A stretch of DNA of 64,000 nucleotides, taken from Coccinella septempunctata. Its lineage: Eukaryota; Arthropoda; Insecta; Coleoptera; Coccinellidae. The position numbers and the translations under genes are program-made. A model generated the notes under the pieces. That model had not been told where the DNA came from and did not search any database. It saw only the letters and a program-made list of their open reading frames with translations. Shown here one piece after another: positions 56,451 to 64,000 of the stretch (position 1 is the stretch's first letter; each line of letters opens with the position of its first letter). The stretch is taken from assembly GCF_907165205.1 (NCBI RefSeq), contig NC_058189.1, forward strand, positions 67,392,315 to 67,456,314, in the 5' to 3' direction.

Positions 56451-57256
56451 AGTAGATTGGGAGCCTAAGAAGGAAATTCGGGATTTCCTCGAGCGTGTCA
56501 GATCAAACAATACAACCGGAGATACCTAGGAGCCTGTAGAGTACCAACCCAACTACTGGCGCCTCCCAGAGCTCATAACAAAAAAAGATGAAAGTTTTTG
56601 TCGATGCCGCAATTATTGTTACAGAACCGCTCTCATCCACAAATTGAAGGTTAATTACATACGTATCATATCTGGCTCTAATAGCCTTGTTTGTATTCAT
56701 GTTTCGATACCTAATGAACTACCCGAATTATAACCTGCAAGCTTTATTTCATTAGCACCGCGTATACTTTTCCTTTTTTTTATTTCCGTCAACAATAAAC
56801 ACGGAGACCGTATGCCATATATACATGTCCGGTAGGTGATTAGCCTTTTTCCGCTATGGGGTACGTTCCATTGGTTAACGTTCCCAAATTAAGTCGTCAC
56901 TTTGACAGCGCCTTTTTTTTGCGCGGACCGAGACGTAATGACAAATCGATTTTTTGTCCGTCCTTTGGCGAGGCGGTAATGATAAGGTGGGTACCAACTA
57001 ACGCGGAAATGTGCGACGGCCATTAGGTTCTTGTTAAAATTAACGAGTGGCCTTATTATGTATCGGAGGACATAATTTGGACCATTCGGGTTTGCCGAGC
57101 TGAAAGCGTAACGAGATAATTCCGTTTTTTAGGTGGCGCTACCAATTACGTTGTTTTTTTGAAAGAGATGGCTTTTTCTGGCGATGTGTGGCAAAGAAAT
57201 ATGTACTTTTAATAAGCTTGCATAGAGCCCTGAAACCGCCTACTCACACAACAAAT
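56451..57256. other. Single-copy block, GC-richer at 56740-57130
   Basis: No gene or repeat recognised. The 56740-57130 stretch has CpGs and AATTA-type cores. Candidate regulatory DNA only by composition. Confidence 0.42.
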
Positions 57257-58496
57257 ACTTAGCCTACTATGGAACCAAACGAAATTTCAATGTCAAAATA
57301 TTTTATTACTGAACATATTCTCCTCTTAATTGGATACATTTATTACAACGAACCTGCAACGTCTTTAGACCTTTAAAAAAAAATGGTTCTTCTTGCTCTG
57401 CAAACCAGACCTACACAGCTTTTATTACTTCCTCGTTGGAAGAAAATTTACGATCTTTTAAGCTTTTTTAGGTTGAGGAAACATATGATAGTCGGATGCA
57501 GCCAAATCTGGTGAATAAGGGAATGTTCTAGTTATTCAAACCCTAAATCACGAATTTTTTGCATGGCAACATGAGATTTGTGTGCAGGGGCGTTGTCCTG
57601 CAAAAACAAGACACCTTTGGATAGCTTTCCACGTCTTTTCTCTTCAATTTTTTCCCGCAGAGTGGTCAGTAATGTCGAATAGTAATCCCCAGTTATTATT
57701 CTACCCTTATCCAAAAATTCAATCATGATTACTCCATGGCAATACCAAAAAACTGAAGCAAGAACCTTTCCGGCAGATTTTTGGACACGAAACTTCATAG
57801 GTCTTGGAGAACCAGAGTGTCGCCATTCCATCGACTCTTGCTTTGTTTCTGGATCGTAGAAATGTACCCAAGTCTCATCCATAGTAACAATTCGGTTTAA
57901 GAAGTGTACATCGTTTTCAAATCGAGCACAGATCGAACCCGATGCTTCTACCCTTGCATGCTTTTGGTCAATATTCAAACATTTGGGGATCCATTTTTAA
58001 GCAATTTGACGTGAACTATATCATAAACGCGTCCGTATGAAATATTCAGTGCTTCACATATCCGTTTTAGCCCAATTCGACGTTCTGATAAAATCATGTC
58101 ATGAACTGAATCGATATTTTCGGGGATTGACACAGAAACTGGCCTTCTCGATCGGTCATCATCTTCAATGGAAAATTTTCCTCTTTTGAAGCTTGCAGTC
58201 CAATTTTTCACGGTCGTATACGAAGGGCATTGATCGCCAAGGGTATTAAGCATATCTTCGTAAATCTGCTTACCTCTTAACCCTTTTGAATATAGGTACT
58301 TGATGATGGCTCGATACTCCAGTTTTTCGATTTTCACAATCATCAAACATCTTCTTTCATTTAATCTATTGCGCAACTCTGGTTTACTTTTTCGTCCTCA
58401 AACTTCACACTGACACTTCTGATGAGTTATTGTTCGTTACTATGGTAACCCAAAATTTGAACTGGTCTGGACTAACTAGACATCAATACATCCTCG
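57257..58496 (-). mobile_element. mariner element M5, nearly full length
   Basis: The right (5') end is the inverse of CGAGGATGTATTGATGTCTA with TA after it at 58497-58498. The left (3') end keeps TTAGCCTACTATGGAACCAA but its outermost 25 bases have been replaced. The body is complete with untranslated regions. Confidence 0.9.
57440..58376 (-). pseudogene. mariner (DD34D) transposase pseudogene M5
   Basis: The best-preserved mariner transposase here. 58376-57975 encodes MIVKIEKLEYRAIIKYLYSK, a helix-turn-helix (TVKNWTASFKRGKFSIEDDD) and IGLKRICEALNISYGRV, then shifts frame. 57978-57532 continues with TMDETWVHFYDPETKQESME (first Asp), MKFRVQKSAGKVLASVFWYC and VLFLQDNAPAHKSHVAMQKI (second Asp). 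After a second shift, SPDLAASDYHM near 57500 supplies the last Asp. Stops follow in the C-terminal tail. At least two frameshifts make it inactive. Confidence 0.92.
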
Positions 58497-58498
58497 TA

Positions 58499-58828
58499 TA
58501 CCATGAAGTCTCCCACATTGGTCTGTACACAGTGCTTCTTTTTACATTTTTTCAAATTAACAGTTACTCACCAAGAAAAACTTCTGGAGGAAAACAGGGG
58601 ACAATGATCCAGATTCATCTGTAGATTTTCTATCGAAATTGACATGATACATGGTGTGAACTATCGATTTTAATATTTATATCAAATTTCGGTTGAATAT
58701 CTTCTGAAGTTGTCGAAATTAACTTTAACACCCTGTATCTTGAAGCTAATTAATCCCCTGATCCTTTTCGTAGGTAGATCGTCTTTTGATCTTGTTATGA
58801 GCTCATGCTAGCCTTTCCCATTAGTAAG
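58499..58828. other. No gene recognised
   Basis: AT-rich spacer between the mariner and a small MITE. Confidence 0.5.
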
Positions 58829-59002
58829 CGTCCACAGTTCCGCATCGTACGCAACGCACGGTTCGCATCGAAAGTATTTTAGAATGCTTTGTATGAAAAC
58901 TCATATAAGTGCGTCCACTGATACGTATCGTACTGCCCGGATTCATCGCTTGATTTTTTCAATGCGATGCGTGCGTTGCGTACGATGCGGAACTGTGGCC
59001 GT
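58829..59002. mobile_element. MITE-F, about 174 bp
   Basis: The left arm CCACAGTTCCGCATCGTACG then CAACGCACG is mirrored exactly at the right (CGTGCGTTGCGTACGATGCG then GAACTGTGG). The middle is non-coding. The near-perfect arms suggest a recent insertion. The class is not determined. Confidence 0.88.
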
Positions 59003-59745
59003 TTATCTTTAATCATCATTATGTATTTAATTAACATTATTCATTTCACATCGAATTCGAACCGAGCTAAACTCCAAAATCGGTGAATAATTCTCAAGAA
59101 AGCGCAAGCTCCATATCCACTGAATAAGTTCAAATCTCGATAACGGTCTAGATTGAGGATTGATATTCGAGATCCGCTGCCAAACGACAACGAAACCAGT
59201 TCACGTGATCGGGATCAGTTTATCGCTGAATTTACTGCGAAATTTGAATAAATTCTTGTCAACAATAATGATTATCCATTTAGTGGTTCTCGGAGAAGTG
59301 GAGGCAATCAAGGAAACGTCCATAACTGTAATTCCCTTATTTATTGGAGGGAATGGCATGCGTGATTACAACACACTTCGACTGATAGAGCAGCGTTCGA
59401 AAAAAAAATTATAGTTATCTCGGTAACACGCTGCGCCGCAGAAAGCGCCAATCAAAATCACATCAGGATTGTTCGGTTCGGATTGCCGGTTGGGAAATTG
59501 TAGTTTAAAGGGACAAAATGCGGATCTGAACGTATTATAAGGGAGGGAGGAGATGGCTGTTCAAGTGAATGAAATGTTTCTCGATTTGCAATCTCAATTT
59601 TCGGAATTTCAATTGGGTATCACCCAAAAGCATCGATTACAAAGTTGCAATTTCCATATGAAAATGTGTGCCTCATCTATATCTGGAGGGATAAAATAAT
59701 ACACGTTAAAAGAATTAATTTGAAACTTGGATTCACCAAAACTGA
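59003..59745. other. Single-copy block, function unknown
   Basis: About 59050-59560 has moderate GC and CpGs. An 84-codon plus-strand frame (59160-59414) has no recognisable domain. No repeat match in the window. Confidence 0.42.
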
Positions 59746-59956
59746 TACATTCCACTCTGTATACATAGTACGAAAAAGGGGTTATGACGCTTGTTGAAAT
59801 ATTTTTGGGTTTAAAATCAGCGCTATGTTGACCGTTCTACGTGAAAGTCTCAGTAATTACGTATTTTATAACAATGTCGAATGTCGAAAATATGTGACGA
59901 ACATAACTGACGTTTATACAAACTGATTGAAGGCATACCAAATCTAGTTATCACTC
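59746..59956 (-). mobile_element. Family-2 element fragment
   Basis: Matches the family-2 interior next to one terminus (TTCCACTCTGTATA, then GGGTTATGACGC and GCGCTATGTTG). Both ends are missing. Confidence 0.8.
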
Positions 59957-61273
59957 ACATTTCATCTATAAAACAGGTGAATTTTAATTGAATTGACGTC
60001 ATTTTGGACATGAAAGGTTTTTGTCGCGGTCCATCACCCACAGTGCCGTCCGTCTTCGTCCACCGAATCATTCGCAGATTCTAGTACGACCCTGTCGAAT
60101 TATACACCGTCGTTCGTCAGCGCTCTTATTAAAAACGTATCAAGGAAACATACGGACGGGGTACGTAAGTCCATTTAATTGTAGACATGAGCGCGGGGTG
60201 GACAAAAAATGATACTGGGCGTGCAAGTTAAAACGATCCGAGAGGTAGGTGTTTACGACGCTTTACACGGTTTACGTATTTCATTATTATGCCATTAGTC
60301 TCGGAGTGAACGAGGAGCCCGTGGCGGTTTGCAAGGTCCGAGACGACTGCCCCTGGGTCCCATGCAGGAAGTTGAGCAAATAAAGCGTTTTTGTTCAGAT
60401 AACTGATTGATTTTTTGGAGAGACTTAAAATAATAGAAAAAGAAACAAGGTAAGAAAATGACGACTCTTGAACACTGATGAAAAGTAAATTAACCCCTAA
60501 AATACACCGATTGCCATAGAAAACAGAGGACCTAGTAGTATTTATGAATTTATTAGGAAGAATTTCTAGAAATATACCTATTTGTTCAAGTCAGGATGGG
60601 AAAAGATCAGTTTTACAACCATATCTACAGAGTGGTTTTCATGAAGTACTGCTGTAGTTTGTCAGAAGACCATAAAAATTTTCAATAGCTCAGCAAGGCT
60701 AATGTCTCCCTTGAAGAAATAGCTACGGGGATGTACAGAAGTATAAATACGGTGGATTGTTGTCCAGTGTGGAACGGAAAAGGCCTTGCAAGAAAGCCTA
60801 GAAGTACACAACATGTCAGAAGGCCAACCTCACATCAAGATCGCCGCCTTAGGTCCTACGGAACCGCTTCACGTCCACAAGGTCTATTACAGACTAATGG
60901 TTTCCAGAGCATGGCTCTCACTTCTAGGCATCGTAGTGATCGACTGGCTTCGTGCAGAGAACGGCTGATCTTTATCTTAAGTGATGCATCCAGATTCTGT
61001 TTGGTTAGTATTTCTTTCTCCTGCGGTTGCATTTTTTTTTAAATTTTGATAGATAGCTTACCTAACCTTAAGACACAGGAATACAAAATAATTTTGAAAT
61101 GAAGTCCATAATACTGGGTATCGTGTTTTCTATGTCATTCGGTATATAAATCGGTTTTCAGTCCCGAATTTTAATGCCACATTTCGGAGGTTCATTATTT
61201 CAACTATTGTAGCATGATGGTCTACTAGATTTTAAAAGGACCAAACGTGAGATAGTTCTGCTTCATTCCCCTA
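59957..61273. other. No gene recognised; CpG-containing patch at 60000-60390
   Basis: Mostly single-copy. A worn repeat shared with 15.4 kb lies at about 60925-61040. Plus-strand frames of 60-103 codons at 60731-61042 overlap in two phases and have no recognisable domain. Confidence 0.45.
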
Positions 61274-61275
61274 TA

Positions 61276-62206
61276 GAGTCATTCGGGGTAACTGAGCGCA
61301 GTGGGTAAGTGTGCGCAGTGCGTATATCTCGACTATGCAATGTATGAAAGAGGGGTTCATTTGGGTAAAGCAAGGGCGCAGAATCGCCATATTAGTTTTT
61401 CATAGGAGTTCGCCGTGCCACGTTTCTTTAACTTTCTATTTGCAATCAATCAAATTCACTAGTTTTTTCTTGTTAATTTTTAGCACCTCTGCAAATTCTG
61501 CCAGGTCCAAGTTCCGAGTCCCTCAGTGTTAAACAATTTTTTATTCTATCGTGCTCATATTAATCTAAATATATAATAAAAAAAATTGGGTTCTCTTAGC
61601 TGCTTAACTCTATAAGAACGTCAATTCAGATTTTGGCTTACTGGGGAAAGTGTGCGCGGGTAAGTGTGCGCATAGATTCATTATAAGGGCGTTAGTTCAG
61701 TGAGGAATAAATTATGACATTGTTGATTTTCTTGGTAAGACTCGATCAATATTATCCTATTTGTTCAGAAAAATATGAAGAGCCACCAACAGGGGAATGT
61801 ATCAAGTGTTGTGTTCACCAAGAATTGTGGCACGAACAATAATGCACTGCTTGTAAAAAGGCGCTCCTGTATTGACAATAAACAGCATTTCTCTGATATT
61901 GTAACATTTTGATGACATTATTTTGTAATTTGTTTTGATTGTGTGGTTCACAAAGCACTGCGTTCACTTACCCCGTGAAGGTGCGCACACTTACCCGCAA
62001 TACGGGGCAAGTGAACGCACTCCGACTTTCTCTACTGAATTCTTTTTTGCGGAAAGAAAACGTTTTTGTTTGTTTGCTTTTTGATGTTTTTTTATAGATT
62101 AGAAAATTCTCTATCTCATGAATATGTTTTAATTTTCCTAGCTTCAACATTTGAAACAGGGTATGGCTTGAAAGGCAAAAGTGCGCACAGTTGCCCTGAA
62201 TGACTC
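61276..62206. mobile_element. MITE-C, copy 2, 931 bp
   Basis: Same orientation as and collinear with 13393-14310. Ends GAGTCATTCGGGGTAACTG and CAGTTGCCCTGAATGACTC lie between TA dinucleotides. Small indels separate the copies (for example an extra GAAAGA near 61347). Confidence 0.92.
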
Positions 62207-62954
62207 TAATATTTGTCCCACAAAAATTTTCCCATGGGCTGTCTCGTATCCCATGACTTAAATTTCCTTCCTGTCCAATAGGCGATGAAGAAAAAGACCC
62301 GAGAAGAAATATTCAAATTGATTGAGGCGACGTTATTTTCCAGCAAATTACGCATTTCTCATAAGACGATGGCGTTCCCAGATAAACATGTGAAAAATAC
62401 ATATGATATGGTAATTCGCAAACGCAAACTTGTCCAGAAATTAATTAGCCGACTAATAAAGATTAGAGCCTACACTTTAGAAACTAAATGTATCAATGTG
62501 AAGCGGCGACGGCCACGTTTACGAACACCTTACACGAGTTCTTTCTACGACAGTTTTTGGCTGCATTTCAGCCTATTACGAAAAGCTTCAGGACTGATCT
62601 GCTTGGTGTCGTATTGAGAGATTTGAACTTAGAGCACTCTAACACATTCAGGGGAATTACAACATGAATTTTTCCTCAGTGATTCCAAGAAAAAACTCAT
62701 ACGGAGCACAGATGGATTTCATTACGTTTCACGCTCAAAATAAGTTATGTCTGGATATATAAATCCAAAATCCAAAATAAAGTGATGTTTCGTACAGGCA
62801 TCTCTGCTATCGACTATAATAGGAAAATGAAAACTGATATCTAGTAAAAATTGAAAACATTTCTCAGAAAATGGATTCATTAAAATAACCATAGAGTAGA
62901 GAGTAGAGTAAAAAATGTATTCATCCTTTCAGATACCTTAAAGGGTGTTTTCAA
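62207..62954. other. No gene recognised; one 110-codon open frame
   Basis: The plus-strand frame 62285-62617 (MKKKTREEIFKLIEATLFSS start) is Lys/Arg-rich and has no domain I recognise. It has no obvious splice sites and lies between two mobile elements. It is probably chance, but it is the least repeat-like open frame in the right part of the window. Confidence 0.4.
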
Positions 62955-63808
62955 AGGTGAGGTTTTTTTCGACAGAAGGTAGAACTCACAAAATCTGTCG
63001 TTCAACAAAAAATTGTCTATATAAAATATCCAAGATGGCTGAGATACAACCCCTAGAATTTCATTGAATTTCAAGTACGGGACTGTGGAAGGTGACTCCG
63101 GCATCGTAAAAACTAAACAAAACATAAACATATGGCTGGACAATGAATGGTTCAGTACCAAGTTCATCGGATTAGATGCATCAGGTCACTTTTGAGAGAA
63201 TCATAATTGTTGTATCGTGCAATTTAGGGTGAAAAAAAATGTAGAAAACCGAGGCAGTTTCTTGAAAGTGCTTATGTTAGTAATGTTGAAAAAGTGCTAT
63301 GATGTTTCCCCGTTTCATCCCATTTTTACGACGATTGTTGGAATGTTCGAACAAGAAGATTGTGATGCTCATTGTGAACGAATCAGTGAATAATTTAGAC
63401 GAATTTTATTGGTGAGATTTTGAAATATTATTCTATTTTTTACACTTGTGTCCTAAGTCTCTTCTATCAGTTGGTATCGAAATGAGCCATTTCATAAAAT
63501 CGTGTAAGTTACTAAAGAATAATGAGAACAATTCGGCAATCCTAAGTTTCCATTTTCATTACCACGTAAATATCGTAATAGCCAATATCTTGAACGAAAC
63601 CACATGGCCGAATCAGGAGATAAGTTTTTTCCCACTGCTTTGCGATAATTCAGCTAACAAACGGTCTAGAGTCGTATTAGGATCTATTTCAGTAATTATT
63701 TCCAATTTTTTTTCAACTTTGTCATTCTGAAAGTTTTGTATAGGTGATTTTTGTTGAAACGCTTTATTTTGACCAGTTCTACCTTCTGTGGAAAAAAAAG
63801 CCTCACCT
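62955..63808 (+). mobile_element. Family-3 element, best-preserved copy, 854 bp
   Basis: Left end AGGTGAGGTTTTTTTCGACA then GAAGGTAGAACT. The right end is its inverse, AGTTCTACCTTCTGTGGAAA then AAAAGCCTCACCT. These define terminal inverted repeats of about 30 bp for the family. The interior is collinear with copies at 4.8, 32.4 and 46.8 kb. No preserved coding frame. Confidence 0.9.
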
Positions 63809-64000
63809 ACAAATAGGAAATATCAATTTACAATCCAATAGTTCAATAATATTTCAACCAAATTAGCTTAGAACAATCAATAAAAAAGTTTTTTCGTGGT
63901 CGGATATCCTCTGGGAGATGCGCATAAACGAGGCCGCGGGCTTGTATCAATGCACTGGCCGACTTAATGAATTCCGTGCAATTTCATACTAGCTATAATG
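63809..64000. other. Window end, nothing recognised
   Basis: Short AT-rich stretch, then a GC-richer tail from about 63895. Cut by the window edge. Confidence 0.5.

Noticed and set aside
62285..62617. 110-codon Lys/Arg-rich frame as a gene
   Set aside because: No recognisable family, no splice or promoter support, and it lies between mobile elements. Kept only as a note in the region entry.
10873..64000. LIM1 exon of apterous upstream of the LIM2 exon
   Set aside because: No minus-strand segment with the C-x2-C...H-x2-C pattern of LIM1 was found. It must lie outside the window.
1..64000. CRISPR arrays, bacterial operons, rRNA genes or virus-derived genes
   Set aside because: None seen. The tandem repeats present are satellite-like or transposon-derived, and all recognised proteins other than Apterous are transposases or LINE proteins.

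Overview
This window is animal, almost certainly insect and probably beetle, nuclear DNA. It is AT-rich and crowded with decayed DNA transposons and non-LTR retrotransposons. The only host coding sequence I can support is one exon at 10430-10872 on the minus strand. It encodes the second LIM domain and the following basic linker of an Apterous (Lhx2/9-type) LIM-homeodomain protein. I found neither the first LIM domain (expected at higher coordinates) nor the homeodomain (expected at lower coordinates), so most of the window would be intron or flank of that gene.

Layout. 1-10.4 kb: a hammerhead ribozyme beside a long foldback, a Tc1-like element, a 174-bp tandem repeat at two places, one unclassified 0.8-kb element (family 3) and two copies of a 1.2-kb inverted-repeat element (family 2). 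10.4-10.9 kb: the apterous exon. 11-28.5 kb: a string of TA-flanked miniature inverted-repeat elements (MITEs), nested foldbacks, and a second Tc1-like copy lying inside arms of the MITE-A family. 29-36 kb: a mariner, the 3' end of an RTE-like LINE, a partly duplicated family-3 element and an intact-ended family-2 element. 36-44.3 kb: foldbacks, a worn mariner, and RNase H-bearing LINEs, one interrupted by the C-terminal end of an R2-like (restriction-like endonuclease) LINE. 45-47.7 kb: an inverted-repeat element with two decayed hammerheads pointing outward, then a family-3 copy carrying a 361-bp insertion that contains a complete hammerhead. 48.4-49.6 kb: one LINE inserted in another, with a 12-bp target duplication. 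51-58.5 kb: four mariner copies, one split by a rosa-like (DD41D by residue count) element with 277-bp inverted repeats. 58.8-64 kb: further MITEs and a family-3 copy.

Between the repeats lie GC-richer, apparently single-copy blocks with no recognisable gene, for example near 1.1, 5.7, 14.5, 23.5, 28.7, 31, 34, 38.7, 41.9, 47.9, 51.9, 55, 57 and 59.3 kb. If the apterous exon is live these are natural places to look for intronic regulatory DNA, but that is inference.

The most interesting signals are the ribozymes. The hammerhead at 47452-47525 has a complete core, three helices and two loops that are perfectly complementary over 10 bases, inside a small mobile insertion flanked by a 5-bp duplication. 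The hammerhead at 145-224 belongs to a second family whose decayed members sit as outward-facing inverted pairs at 45.2 and 46.7 kb. No CRISPR, tRNA, rRNA or intact transposase gene was seen.
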